From NCBI RefSeq assembly GCF_029433855.1, contig NZ_JAROAU010000003.1, positions 740,729 to 804,728 on the forward strand: a DNA stretch of 64,000 nt, given 5' to 3'. The DNA comes from Candidatus Kosakonia sp. 282A-S69. GTDB taxonomy: Bacteria > Pseudomonadota > Gammaproteobacteria > Enterobacterales > Enterobacteriaceae. Made by a program: the position numbers and the translations under genes. Positions 54,743 to 63,777 of this stretch are shown one piece after another (within the stretch, counting starts at the first letter, position 1; each line of letters begins with the position of its first letter). The notes under the pieces are model-generated. The model saw only the letters and a list, made by a program, of their open reading frames with translations, was not told the DNA's origin and made no database searches.

Positions 54743-55642
54743 GTGCGCAGGAAAATTCCCAGTATTGCGTCGCTTCAGGCGTTTGATGCCGCTGCACGGC
54801 ACGGAAATTTTGCCCGGGCGTCAGAGGAGTTGTCGTTAACGGAGGGGGCCATTAGCCGCCAGATTGCGCGTCTTGAAGCCCTGCTGGACTGTAAACTCTT
54901 TGATCGTGTGGGAAGCCGGGTAAAGCTTAACCCGGTCGGTGCGCGCTATGCACATCACGTGCGTGAAACGCTCGATCGGCTCGAGAGAGATACGCAGTAT
55001 GTAATGGGAATGCCGCAAGGGGGCCAAAACCTGGACATCGCTGTCCTGCCGACCTTTTCCAGCCGCTGGCTGATTCCCCGCCTGAACCGCTTTAACGCGC
55101 TGTTCCCGGAGATAACCTTAAATATTGCCGCCAGAACGGATCCTTTTATTTTGCCTGGCAGTGGTTTTGACGCGGTTATCCATTTTGAACACTCCGCATG
55201 GGCAGGCATGCGTATGCGATTTCTGTTTCAGGAAAATCTGCTGCCTGTGTGCCATCCTGCACTCTTAACCCATGATGATGTCAATCAGCAGTTAAACGAA
55301 CTTCCGCGCATTCACCGCCGACAGAATCCCGATGCATGGCATCGCTATGCGCAGGAGAGTGGGATTTACCTCTATAACCCGGCGCAGGGCGCGCGCTACG
55401 ATCTGCATGAGATGGCCATCGCGGCCGTGATGGCGGGGCAGGGCGTTGCACTGGTTCCGCGTATGTATATCGAGAATGAGTTGCGTTGCGGCACGCTTGT
55501 TTCGCCGTGGCCAGCATCAGAAAGCCTGAGCAAAAGATTCTGTTTAATAAAACCGACGGAAACGGGAATCAATGAGGCCGCACTGGAGCGTTTAGAAAGT
55601 TGGTTGCTTAGCGAAATGAATACGTTCACCAGTACCGATTAA
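54743..55642 (+). CDS. LysR-family regulator, GcvA-like
   Basis: A 299-residue regulator. The HTH segment SIASLQAFDAAARHGNFARA, SEELSLTEGAISRQIARLEA and the domain pattern match GcvA-type LysR proteins. GTG start with AGGAG eight bases before. Divergent from the barrel/tautomerase/MBL operon, which it likely controls. Confidence 0.88.
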   Translation: MRRKIPSIASLQAFDAAARHGNFARASEELSLTEGAISRQIARLEALLDCKLFDRVGSRVKLNPVGARYAHHVRETLDRLERDTQYVMGMPQGGQNLDIAVLPTFSSRWLIPRLNRFNALFPEITLNIAARTDPFILPGSGFDAVIHFEHSAWAGMRMRFLFQENLLPVCHPALLTHDDVNQQLNELPRIHRRQNPDAWHRYAQESGIYLYNPAQGARYDLHEMAIAAVMAGQGVALVPRMYIENELRCGTLVSPWPASESLSKRFCLIKPTETGINEAALERLESWLLSEMNTFTSTD

Positions 55643-55805
55643 GGCTGTAATGTTACATCCGCTTCGTGCCAGAGGTGGACGTTATGTGCATGGTCTTACA
55701 TTAATTTTTAATTTGCAGTACTGCCTGCTTGCTCATAACTGCTAATGAAAGTATATGTATTGCATGAAATTTATCTTTTAGATGCATGAGTTTATGAAAT
55801 AGATT

Positions 55806-56645
55806 ATGGAATATACTCTTGAAGAGTCACAGCTTTTCTCAGGAACGCGTTTTCTTTTCCTGGGGGAAGCTATACATGGTGTGTCAGAATTTTCTGGATT
55901 AAGGATGGAAATTGCAGAGCGTTATTTTAGCGGTCTGTCAGTTTTAATATTTGAAGCCGATAGCAGCGGGATGTTCCTTTCGCATCAACGCAAGGAAGAT
56001 GCCAGTTCTCGTCTTGAAAATTTCCCACTTATTATGCGGACTCAAGAGATGAGAGATCTTCTCACCTGGGCTATAAAAAGAAAAATTCCCTGTCTTGGTA
56101 TTGACTGTATTCCCCGTCGCTCTTTAAATGAATTTCCCCGAGAATGGCATTCGACACGCATGCGAGAAATTGATGATTATCTTAAGGCTAAGTCATCACA
56201 AACTTTCTTTGAATGGCGTGACCTCCGAATGGCTAAACAATTGATTAGGTTAGCCTCAAACTATCCTGAACATCGCATGTTGATCATGCTCCATAATCTG
56301 CATATCAAACGCTTTGGTAGCCTGGAGACGGGAGATCTGAGGTTGAAATCAGTACGGGAAAACTTCGAGGAATTTTTCCCTCAGCAAAGCTGCTCTGTTG
56401 CTCAACTCGCAAGAAGCGGTACTGCTTTACACAATAATTTAACGCCATTCAGTTTTAATATAAATGACCTATTTTCGCTGGAAAATTTCGCGGGAGCGGA
56501 TAACTGTATTTTACTTACAGAGGCAAAAATACCGGATGATTGCATTACATGGCATCATGCTTTCGAACGTGAAACAGTAACACCCAAAAGGCAATATGAG
56601 GGCTGTATTATATTCAAAGAAGTACATCCTCCGGCGTTGGTATAA
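55806..56645 (+). CDS. Short erythromycin-esterase-like protein
   Basis: A 279-residue protein in AT-rich DNA, unlike its neighbours, which suggests acquisition. Motifs of the Ere family are visible: FLGEAIHGVSEF (GExxHG), IFEADSSGMF, CLGIDCIPRR and LHNLHIKRFGS (the HNxH element). Ere proteins are usually about 400 residues, so this is a shortened relative. It may hydrolyse a lactone or ester; resistance to macrolides cannot be concluded. No clear ribosome site. Confidence 0.68.
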   Translation: MEYTLEESQLFSGTRFLFLGEAIHGVSEFSGLRMEIAERYFSGLSVLIFEADSSGMFLSHQRKEDASSRLENFPLIMRTQEMRDLLTWAIKRKIPCLGIDCIPRRSLNEFPREWHSTRMREIDDYLKAKSSQTFFEWRDLRMAKQLIRLASNYPEHRMLIMLHNLHIKRFGSLETGDLRLKSVRENFEEFFPQQSCSVAQLARSGTALHNNLTPFSFNINDLFSLENFAGADNCILLTEAKIPDDCITWHHAFERETVTPKRQYEGCIIFKEVHPPALV

Positions 56646-56752
56646 GATAAATGTAAAAAATTATTAATTATAAAATTACATATCAAAAGGGTTTAAGAGT
56701 CCCGCTTATTAATGTCATCTCCTCGCTCAAAGCAGACCCAATAAATATTTCT

Positions 56753-56959
56753 CTAACCTGTATCGGAAGCAAACATCGCGCAACTCAACCAACAACTGGC
56801 GGCGCGATCTCTTTTACCGTACACCTGTTTCAGCCAGCTATTCCGCCAGCCCGCCATCATGCCGGGGGTGTCGGCGCTGATGCCTTCGCCGAAAGCCTGC
56901 GCGCACGTCTCTTGTAGGCTGATGGCATAGACACTCTGCTCTGGCCGCTGCTTAAGGGT
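56753..56959 (-). pseudogene. Possible gene remnant
   Basis: GC-rich open stretch without a proper start (stop to stop, 68 codons), reading QRPEQSVYAISLQETCAQAF, then GISADTPGMMAGWRNSWLKQ. Codon use looks coding while both flanks are AT-rich or non-coding. I cannot name the parent. The rest of 56646-57113 holds nothing recognised. Confidence 0.3.
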
Positions 56960-57113
56960 TCAATCCGGTGTTCGAGTGAATAGTACCCGCTATACCTATA
57001 ATCCAGCGCCGCTTACCAGGTCAAACCACCTGTCGCTGTTAAGCGCTGTTATCACAAAATCACCGCAGCGGAGTAGGGCGTTTAGCCCGCCACGCTGCGG
57101 CGGTGAATGGCAT

Positions 57114-57590
57114 TTATTCAGCAAACTTCAGCAGCGCGTCGCCATCAAGGCGGTAGCGTACCCATTCAGATTGCGGCAGCGCACCGATGCTATGGTAAAA
57201 ATCAATTGCCGGCTGGTTCCAGTCGAGCACGCTCCACTCGAGGCGACCGCAGCGGCGCGCAACGGCGTACTGCGCGATCTGTTTTAGCATCGCTCTGCCC
57301 GCGCCCTGGCCGCGATAATCCGGGGAGATATAGAGATCTTCCATATAGATACCGTTGCGGCCCAGCCAGGTGGAGTAGCTGGTGAAGAAGACGGCATAAC
57401 CGACGATTTTCCCCGCGATTTCACAGATTAACGCTTCAGTATTGCTGCCCGCGCCAAACAGTGTTTCGCGGATCTCATCGGGGGTAGTGACCACCTCTTG
57501 CGGCGCTTTTTCATACACGGCCAGCTCATAAATCATGTCGTAAATAGCGCGTGCGTCTTCCGGGCAGGCCGGGCGAATGGTAAGGCTCAT
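57114..57590 (-). CDS. GNAT N-acetyltransferase, diamine-acetyltransferase-like
   Basis: A 158-residue enzyme: SLTIRPACPEDARAIYDMIY, ELAVYEKAPQEV, GIYMEDLYISPDYRGQGAGR and LDWNQPAIDFYHSIGA. This is the thialysine/spermidine acetyltransferase (SSAT-like) pattern. Substrate not proven. Start at 57590 with AGGA six bases upstream. Divergent from a LysR gene. Confidence 0.85.
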   Translation of the reverse strand: MSLTIRPACPEDARAIYDMIYELAVYEKAPQEVVTTPDEIRETLFGAGSNTEALICEIAGKIVGYAVFFTSYSTWLGRNGIYMEDLYISPDYRGQGAGRAMLKQIAQYAVARRCGRLEWSVLDWNQPAIDFYHSIGALPQSEWVRYRLDGDALLKFAE

Positions 57591-57682
57591 CGGTTTTCCT
57601 GTTCGTGTTATCAAGCGGTGAGATTGCTGGCGCTAAGCATAAGGGGTATTGTCTGAAGAATTAAGTGCAATGAACTCACATA

Positions 57683-58615
57683 ATGATGAATATTATGCAT
57701 CCGGCGCTGCGGCGTCTTGATTTGAACCTGCTGCCGGTTTTTGACGCCGTCTACCGTTACCGCTCGGTACGCCTTGCAGCAGATGAGCTGGCGATGAGCA
57801 CCTCAGCGCTCAGCCATGCGCTCTCAAGGCTGCGCACCGCCCTCAATGATCCACTCTTTTACCGGCAGGGGCACCGGATGTGCCCCAGCGTCTATGCCAC
57901 CCAGCTTGCACCCTCAATCGCCTCGGCGCTGAAATTCCTTAACCAGGAGTTGACGCCGCAGCCGCAGTTCTCACCCGCCACGACGACGGAACGTTTGCAG
58001 ATCGCCATCACCGATTTCACCGCGTTTAGCATCTTCCCGGCCCTGATGGAAAAACTGCAACACGACGCGCCCGGCCTCGGTTTTGATCTGATATACCTTC
58101 CGCACAGCCCGGCGCTCACCGAATTACTGGCCGGCGAGGTGGACCTGGCGCTGGGCTTCAGCACGCCGGATGCGGTTCGCCACCCGGAGCTGGATGAGAT
58201 CGACTGGTTCAGGGATGAGTATGTCGTTATCAGCAACAAAAGCCGCTCCGCGCTGAACCTTGATGATTATCTTGCCGCGCGGCATCTGGTGGTGACGCCG
58301 TGGAATGAGAAGCAGGGGGTGATTGATTTACAACTTGAGCAGATGGGGTATACGCGACAGATAGCGCTCAAAACGCCATCGATGCTGAGCGCGCCGTTTA
58401 TCGTTGCCCGGAGCGATCTGCTGATGGCGATCCCGCGTTTTGCCGCCGAGCAACTGATGCCCGCCGTGGATATCGCACTGTTTGCCTTGCCCTTCGACAT
58501 CGCGCCGTTCGAAGTGAAGATCTACTCCCATAAGCGCAGCGGCAAGCGAGGCGCGACAAGCTGGTTACAGGCGACGCTGCAAACGCTGGCGCAGGAGATA
58601 AAAAGCGGGCGTTGA
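57683..58615 (+). CDS. LysR-family regulator, NodD/PcpR-like
   Basis: A 310-residue regulator with LRRLDLNLLPVFDAVYRYRS, LAMSTSALSHALSRLRTALN and PLFYRQGHRMCPS, the form seen in NodD-like LysR proteins. Divergent from the GNAT gene with a 92-bp gap, so that gene is a plausible target. Two or three in-frame Met codons at the start; no strong ribosome site picks one. Confidence 0.85.
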   Translation: MMNIMHPALRRLDLNLLPVFDAVYRYRSVRLAADELAMSTSALSHALSRLRTALNDPLFYRQGHRMCPSVYATQLAPSIASALKFLNQELTPQPQFSPATTTERLQIAITDFTAFSIFPALMEKLQHDAPGLGFDLIYLPHSPALTELLAGEVDLALGFSTPDAVRHPELDEIDWFRDEYVVISNKSRSALNLDDYLAARHLVVTPWNEKQGVIDLQLEQMGYTRQIALKTPSMLSAPFIVARSDLLMAIPRFAAEQLMPAVDIALFALPFDIAPFEVKIYSHKRSGKRGATSWLQATLQTLAQEIKSGR

Positions 58616-58667
58616 AACAGAAGAAAGGATAGGACGCCGCCTGACGATCCGGGCGGCGTTGGGGTTA

Positions 58668-58696
58668 ACGGCTCAGAACGGGTTTCATTCTGAGCC
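58668..58696. terminator. Hairpin between the LysR and chemoreceptor genes
   Basis: CGGCTCAGAA / TTCTGAGCCG perfect 10-bp stem between convergent genes. A second GC-rich hairpin (ACGCCGCC / GGCGGCGT) lies at about 58633-58659. Neither has a good T-tract. Confidence 0.55.
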
Positions 58697-58703
58697 GCAG
58701 AGA

Positions 58704-60635
58704 TTACTGCGTTCTGAAGACGGCTACCAGCTGGCGCAGGCGCGCCGCGCGTTCGGCGAGGTCGTCTGCCGAAGAGGCCGACTGCTGAACCAGCACGGCG
58801 TTCTGTTGCGTCACCTGATCCATCTGGCTCACCGCGATATTAATCTGCGACACCCCGGAACTCTGCTCGGCAGAAGAGGCGGAGACTTCGTTGATCAGCA
58901 TTGAGGTCTGCTCGATAGCGCTAACGCTCTGCTTCACTTTGTCACCGGCGTTTTCCGCCATCTTAATGCCGGACTGCGCATCGCTGACCGAGTTTTCAAT
59001 CAGCTCTTTGATCTCTTTCGCCGCCACAGCGGAACGCTGCGCCAGGGCTCTCACCTCAGAGGCGACAACGGCAAACCCTTTACCGTGCTCGCCGGCGCGG
59101 GCCGCCTCAACTGCGGCGTTCAGCGCCAGGATATTGGTCTGGAAGGCGATGCCGTCAATCACGGTAATAATCTCTTCAATCTGTCCGGCGCTGTTGCTGA
59201 TCTTATGCATTGAAGCCAGCACGGACTCCATCGCCTCGCCGCCGAGCAGTGCGGCACTGGTCGCTGAGCCTGCCATCGACGCGGCATGGCGAGTGTTATC
59301 CGCGTTTTGCTGAATAATCGAGGCGAGTTGCTCCATACTGGCGGCAGTCTGCGCCAGCGAAGCGGCCTGCTCCTCGGTGCGTGAGGAGAGATCGCTGTTG
59401 CCACTGGCAATCTCTTCAGAGGAGGTCGCAATGGTCACGGCGTTGTTCTTAATATCATTTACCAGCGATGAGAGGTGTTCGCTCATCGCCATCAGGGACT
59501 GCAACAGCGCACTCATCTCATTACTGCCGGTGACGGCAATGCGGGAGGTGAGGTCGCCGGTTGCCACTTCCTGCGCGATACGTGCCGCTTCATTAACCGG
59601 GCCGGTAATTGAGCGAATAATAAACACCGTCAGGGTAATACCCAACAGCGCGCTGCAGATCAGCACCGCCAGCAGGGTGATCTGTGCGCTACGCTGCGCC
59701 GAAATCTGTTTAGTTAACTGTTGCGAGAGCTCATCGCTCATGCCGTTACCCAGCACGGTGAAGTTGTTGATGGCTTCGGTAAAGATCGCCACGTACTCCG
59801 TCGGTGCCATCGCCGGGCGCGAATGGGTAATAAAGATCTCGCGGGCGGTGGAGAGCGCCTGGGTTGCCCCCTGAATCGCACCTTCCGTTTTACGCCCAAA
59901 CAGGTTGCGGATCTCTTCATTGCCGGTCAGGTATTTCTTCATGCCGACGTCAAACAGCTGCAGCGCTTTTTCGCCGTTGCCAATCTGAAACTCCATGCGG
60001 GCGTTGTCGGCCTCGCTGATGCCATCCTTCTTCGCCAGCAGTGAGGTGCCGCTGGCACGGATCTGCCCCAGGGTTTCGGTCAGTTCAGGCAGATGATAGA
60101 GCGCAGCCGTAATCAGTTGCGAGGTATCTAAATCGGAGTCCAGCGACAGGCCATAGAAATCCAGCACGTCGATATTGAAATCCAGCAGGCTGCGGATAAG
60201 CGCAGCATGAGAGACCAGGCTTTCCGGCGCGGTCAGGCTGCGGCTGTCGATCTGGTTTTGCAGCGCCTGCCACTGCTGATTAACCTTGTCGAGCTGCTGT
60301 AAAGGGTGTGCGTCCGGGCTTTCTGCCACGATATCTTTTCTGATCTCATCAGCCAGCACGTTGACCTGGTCACGCAGCGCAATGCGCGGAGGATAAGCAG
60401 GGTTTCCTTGCGTAACCGCAATAGCCGACTCGGCGCGGTGGCGCTGAATCAGGTTAAGCAGCTTTAACAGCTTTTTCTCAACCGGAATCGCTTTCAGTTC
60501 AACTTGTTTTGCCTGCACTTTCTCGCTGCTCTCATTAACAAATAGAGCCGTCGGTAGCGCAAAGAGGAGAAGTGAAATGATACCCAGCACCATAAATTTC
60601 GTGGAAAGGTTAATTTTATTTAATAGGTTTTTCAT
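58704..60635 (-). CDS. Methyl-accepting chemotaxis protein with a large, nitrate/nitrite-sensor-like periplasmic domain
   Basis: A 643-residue inner-membrane chemoreceptor. TM1 about 13-33; periplasmic helical region about 34-318 starting [20 protein letters not shown], the pattern of NIT (nitrate/nitrite-sensing) domains; TM2 about 320-340; HAMP; cytoplasmic signalling hairpin with tip [20 protein letters not shown]. It ends VAVFRTQ without an NWETF CheR/CheB tether. Ligand unknown. A perfect FliA promoter lies 290 bp upstream but points the other way. Confidence 0.92.
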   Translation of the reverse strand: MKNLLNKINLSTKFMVLGIISLLLFALPTALFVNESSEKVQAKQVELKAIPVEKKLLKLLNLIQRHRAESAIAVTQGNPAYPPRIALRDQVNVLADEIRKDIVAESPDAHPLQQLDKVNQQWQALQNQIDSRSLTAPESLVSHAALIRSLLDFNIDVLDFYGLSLDSDLDTSQLITAALYHLPELTETLGQIRASGTSLLAKKDGISEADNARMEFQIGNGEKALQLFDVGMKKYLTGNEEIRNLFGRKTEGAIQGATQALSTAREIFITHSRPAMAPTEYVAIFTEAINNFTVLGNGMSDELSQQLTKQISAQRSAQITLLAVLICSALLGITLTVFIIRSITGPVNEAARIAQEVATGDLTSRIAVTGSNEMSALLQSLMAMSEHLSSLVNDIKNNAVTIATSSEEIASGNSDLSSRTEEQAASLAQTAASMEQLASIIQQNADNTRHAASMAGSATSAALLGGEAMESVLASMHKISNSAGQIEEIITVIDGIAFQTNILALNAAVEAARAGEHGKGFAVVASEVRALAQRSAVAAKEIKELIENSVSDAQSGIKMAENAGDKVKQSVSAIEQTSMLINEVSASSAEQSSGVSQINIAVSQMDQVTQQNAVLVQQSASSADDLAERAARLRQLVAVFRTQ

Positions 60636-60924
60636 TTTTTACCCTGGTATTTGTAATGTTTTAATCTGGTGTTTTTAAGATGGTTAATGCGCTCACAATA
60701 AAACTTACCCCCTATATTTAGGAGGTTTTAATTTAAAGAATTCTGGCGACAAAAGAATTATAGATACGCATTGTTAATTGTCCATGAAGTAAATAGTTTA
60801 AATTTTTTAATTAAACCTATTTAATCATTGCTTTTTAAATCAATGGTTTGTGATTTTATTTTTGGGGTTTTTTGCTGAAACATTCACGTCAATTAATGGT
60901 TATTTTTTTATTTAAATAAAAGCA

Positions 60925-60951
60925 TAAAGTTTTTATTTGCCGTGCCGATAA
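60925..60951 (+). promoter_or_regulatory. Perfect FliA (sigma-28) promoter, directed rightwards
   Basis: TAAAGTTT, 11 bases, GCCGATAA: every base of the enterobacterial flagellar sigma-28 consensus. It reads on the plus strand, away from the chemoreceptor gene, with a predicted start near 60959. No annotated gene lies downstream on that strand before the convergent ASCH gene; a 23-codon frame at 61112 is the only candidate. Confidence 0.8.
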
Positions 60952-61111
60952 TCACTGCTTTTATTTAAAGTTGGTAAGTATAATAATTAGGTAACAGGGC
61001 GGCATTGGTGATTATATTTATGATAATGAGTCGCACTCAGATAATAATCCTACGCAGAGTAGTGTTATTTAAAAATAATTACTAAATTATTTTTTATAAG
61101 GGCGGGGATAA

Positions 61112-61183
61112 ATGTTTAACTCATTTTTAATAGGATTATGCATGTCGGCACGCTTTATGACTGCAGGTGGAAATCCGGGGTAA
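61112..61183 (+). CDS. Candidate 23-residue small protein downstream of the FliA promoter
   Basis: ATG preceded by GGGCGGGGATAA, encoding MFNSFLIGLCMSARFMTAGG then NPG and TAA. The ribosome site and length are plausible but it has no relative that I know. The remainder of 60636-61205 is AT-rich and otherwise empty. It may instead be part of a small RNA. Confidence 0.3.
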   Translation: MFNSFLIGLCMSARFMTAGGNPG

Positions 61184-61202
61184 ACGCCGCGCGATGCGGC
61201 GT
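61184..61202 (-). terminator. Hairpin at the 3' end of the ASCH gene
   Basis: ACGCCGC-GCGAT-GCGGCGT, followed on the minus strand by TTTA. It could end the ASCH transcript and, less well, the rightward FliA transcript. Confidence 0.5.
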
Positions 61203-61205
61203 CAT

Positions 61206-61616
61206 TCAAACACGCTCAACGACGTCAAACTCCTCGGCCACCAGCTCCATCTCTTCAGAGAAGATCCCGGCTGCGCTGAAAAAGCGCTGATGCTCCTTGC
61301 GCCAGTATTCGAGGCTTAAGTCGCCTTCACCCTCTTTACGGGCAAACGCTTCGGTGACATCACAAAAACGCATCAGGCGCAGCGAGATGATGCGGATCAC
61401 GCACACCGGCTCACCCTGGCCGTTGAGAATAATATTGTAGCTGCCGAGTTTGGGGGCGGACGCTTCTGTCTGCCACCAGGCGAATGCACCACAGGAGGCG
61501 GTTTTGATGCCGCTGGCCACTAATGCCGCCAGTTCATCAGCAAGCGCCGGGCTGTCGCCGATCTGCCACGCCTGCGCGCCGGGATACTTTGCTTTTAATT
61601 GTTCGATCGTGCTCAT
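61206..61616 (-). CDS. ASCH-domain protein
   Basis: A 136-residue ASCH/PUA-like protein: MSTIEQLKAKYPGAQAWQIG, DELAALVASGIKTASCGAF, KLGSYNIILNGQGEPVCVIR and SLEYWRKEHQRFFS. ASCH proteins bind RNA or modified nucleosides; E. coli YqfB is an N4-acetylcytidine amidohydrolase of this fold, though shorter. Start at 61616 (AGGG six bases before); an ATG one codon earlier is possible. Confidence 0.85.
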   Translation of the reverse strand: MSTIEQLKAKYPGAQAWQIGDSPALADELAALVASGIKTASCGAFAWWQTEASAPKLGSYNIILNGQGEPVCVIRIISLRLMRFCDVTEAFARKEGEGDLSLEYWRKEHQRFFSAAGIFSEEMELVAEEFDVVERV

Positions 61617-61763
61617 CATAAACCCTGTTTTAACCATCGATTAATGGCTGACGATAGCACGTCTCTATACGCAATGAATGCGCCGAGAATTGGGGGGAAG
61701 GGGAGCAGAGCGCGCCGACGGATTAAGCCAGCGCGTTCTGTAAAGAGAGGAGGGTGACGGTTT

Positions 61764-62777
61764 TCAGCTCAGCCCAAGAAAATATTGCGCAATTTTGAAG
61801 TAGATAATCAGGCCGGTGCCATCTATCAGCGTGGCAATAAACGGCGCAGAGACTACCGCCGGATCGATACCGACGCGTTTAATCACCATCGGGATCACAG
61901 AAGAGACCACAGCGCTCCACAGCGTGATGCAGAGCAGCGTCAGGCTGACGATTAAGGTGATCTCCTGGCCGATGCCCATCATCCACGCACGCAGACATCC
62001 GGCTGCGGCGAGGGTAAGTGCAATCATCAGCGCCGTGGTCATCTCTTTACGAATCACCCGGCCCATGTCGGCCATTTTGACTTCGCCCAGCGCCATCGCG
62101 CGCACCAGCGTAGAGGTGATTTGCGTCCCGCTATTGCCCCCTGTACCGATCAGCAGCGGAATGAAGAAGGCCAGCGCTATCGCCGATTCCAGCGCCTCTT
62201 CAAAGTGCTGGATCACGCTGCTGGTATAAGCTTCCGCGACAAACAGCAGCAACAGCCAGAGCGCACGCTTTTTCCATAACCCGACCGGGGTGATCTCCAG
62301 ATACGACTTTTCCAGCGGCAAGGTTGCCCCCTGACGCTGGGCATCCTCTGTCGCTTCATCGGCGAGCAGGTGCGCAATCTCTTTCTCTGCCAGGCAGCCA
62401 ACAAGCCTGCCGTGTTCCGTGACCGGAATCAGCGTCATGCCCCGGCTTTCAATCAGCCGGGCCGTTTCATGGCGCGTATCATCAGGCGCGGCGTGAACCA
62501 GATCGCTGGTCATCAACGAGGTAATCGGCTTCGCGACATTCTCCTCCTGCAACAACGCTCTGATGGGCAGGGCACCGCGCAGCATCGCACCGCATACGAT
62601 AAAAACGTATGTCGGAAAGTAATCATCGCTAATCTGTTGCAAAAATGTCGAGCGACCCTCTTCAACAGTCATGTCGTCAGACAGGGCAATAAAATCGGCA
62701 GACATATAGTGGGCAAGCTTATCGCCAGCCTGCTGCGCCTCTGAGTAATGTGCGCCGTGAGTATAAATATGTGACAT
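61764..62777 (-). CDS. mgtE: Magnesium transporter MgtE, short form with CBS pair
   Basis: A 337-residue protein. The cytosolic CBS pair (about 25-145) is followed by five transmembrane helices (about 170-335) with the pore motif GTGGNSGTQ and the end PAVVSAPFIATLIDGTGLII that lines the channel. The usual N-terminal MgtE_N superhelical domain is missing, making it shorter than the roughly 450-residue Thermus form. It imports Mg2+ or Co2+. Controlled by an M-box riboswitch in its 5' leader. GGGA lies eight bases before the ATG. Confidence 0.92.
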   Translation of the reverse strand: MSHIYTHGAHYSEAQQAGDKLAHYMSADFIALSDDMTVEEGRSTFLQQISDDYFPTYVFIVCGAMLRGALPIRALLQEENVAKPITSLMTSDLVHAAPDDTRHETARLIESRGMTLIPVTEHGRLVGCLAEKEIAHLLADEATEDAQRQGATLPLEKSYLEITPVGLWKKRALWLLLLFVAEAYTSSVIQHFEEALESAIALAFFIPLLIGTGGNSGTQITSTLVRAMALGEVKMADMGRVIRKEMTTALMIALTLAAAGCLRAWMMGIGQEITLIVSLTLLCITLWSAVVSSVIPMVIKRVGIDPAVVSAPFIATLIDGTGLIIYFKIAQYFLGLS

Positions 62778-62834
62778 ACAACGTTCCCTATAGAAAACTG
62801 CTTACAGGGCGAACAAGACAGGAATATATAGATG

Positions 62835-63005
62835 AAGATCCCTACGTCCCGGTTTTAGCACTGAGCAACGTATCCGCGAAAAAACGTCGGAAGTTACCTT
62901 GGCAACACCTTGATTCGATGGATGCCTGTATTTCCCTGTGTGGTCTCTCTCGACACCATCAGGGCGGTAACTTGTTTTTGCTCAGGAGCCTCGCCATAAC
63001 AAGAT
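62835..63005 (-). promoter_or_regulatory. M-box (ykoK) Mg2+ riboswitch in the mgtE leader
   Basis: Read on the minus strand the leader has the M-box signatures in order: GGCGAGGCTCCTG at the 5' side, ACCGCCCTGATGGTGTC, AGGCATCCATCGAATCAAGG, and GCTCAGTGCTAAAACC with GGGACGTAGGG at the 3' side. It ends about 58 nt before the mgtE ATG. High Mg2+ should fold it and lower mgtE expression. Confidence 0.85.
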
Positions 63006-63020
63006 CGAACTGCGGGCGGG

Positions 63021-63026
63021 ATTATA
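63021..63026 (-). promoter_or_regulatory. -10 box of the mgtE promoter
   Basis: TATAAT on the minus strand, placing transcription start near 63014, just ahead of the riboswitch. The -35 is poor. The 180 bp between here and the cspA-type leader holds nothing else I recognise. Confidence 0.55.
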
Positions 63027-63265
63027 CCCCTCTATTTCGCAGGGGATAATGTGAACATGCAGATGATTGAGGGAGCGTTTAAGTTCGCAAAAACGTTTCT
63101 GTATGACGCGATAAATGCAAAAAATTTGCCGTTTGGCTTAAGGGGCTGAGCCCGCACCGCTCAAGCCTTCAGCCTCTGACAGGCAGCCATCCGGGCGTGT
63201 AAGCGGTTAAAATAGTTAAACTTAGACGTTGCCAAATGAAATTTGCTGTGTCTTAATAGCGCCAT

Positions 63266-63436
63266 CGGTTTGGAAGACAGACCTTATGAAAGCAGTTTTA
63301 GTAAAGCAGTCCTCAGTTCAAGAGTTATCCAAAGATACCCTTCTTCGTGAGCCTCCTCCTAAGTGCCAAATAAGATACTCTCTAATTACAGGCCATTACC
63401 GCCGCGCTAAGTGGCTCATCTATTAAGGAAATATCT
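63266..63436 (+). ncRNA. cspA-type 5' leader (cold box and RNA thermosensor)
   Basis: A 170-nt untranslated leader with elements of the E. coli cspA leader: CGGTTTGGAAGACAGACC, resembling the cold box region, and TTCAAGAGTTATCCAAAGAT, close to the E. coli TTCAAGAGTTATCGTTGAT. AAGGAAA precedes the ATG. The -35 TTGCCA (63229-63234) is plausible. Such leaders refold at low temperature to allow translation. Confidence 0.7.
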
Positions 63437-63649
63437 ATGTCTAATAAAATGACTGGTTTAGTAAAATGGTTCAACTCTGATAAAGGTTTTGGCTTTATCA
63501 CTCCGGACGACGGCAGCAAAGATGTATTCGTACACTTCTCTGCAATCCAGAGCGACAGCTACAAAACCCTGGATGAAGGTCAGAAAGTTTCCTTCACCAT
63601 CGAAAACGGCGCTAAAGGCCCTGCAGCTGGCAACGTGACTGCCCTGTAA
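63437..63649 (+). CDS. Cold-shock protein, CspA family
   Basis: A 70-residue cold-shock-domain RNA chaperone, nearly identical to E. coli CspA (70 residues): the RNP1 motif is KGFGFITP and RNP2 is VFVHFSA; the end [11 protein letters not shown] is CspA-like. The N-terminus [20 protein letters not shown] is also shared with CspB/CspG. Orthology among paralogs cannot be settled here because the neighbours differ from E. coli cspA. Ends at a strong terminator. Confidence 0.93.
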   Translation: MSNKMTGLVKWFNSDKGFGFITPDDGSKDVFVHFSAIQSDSYKTLDEGQKVSFTIENGAKGPAAGNVTAL

Positions 63650-63730
63650 GCCGCGCTGATTATCAGCAAGCCTTACAACCGCGATGATGGCGATAGCCTG
63701 AGCAGTAAGAAGTGCTGATGATAATGAAAA

Positions 63731-63756
63731 AAACCCGCCATGCGCGGGTTTTTTTA
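63731..63756 (+). terminator. Terminator of the cold-shock gene
   Basis: AACCCGC / GCGGGTT stem followed by TTTTTTT; A-rich on the other side, so it could also serve yajD. Confidence 0.85.
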
Positions 63757-63777
63757 TGGCTTACGTTTCACGAAAAC

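Noticed and set aside
63229-63426. 65-codon frame in the cold-shock leader
   Set aside because: Lies in the conserved cspA-type untranslated leader; its ATG precedes the likely transcription start.
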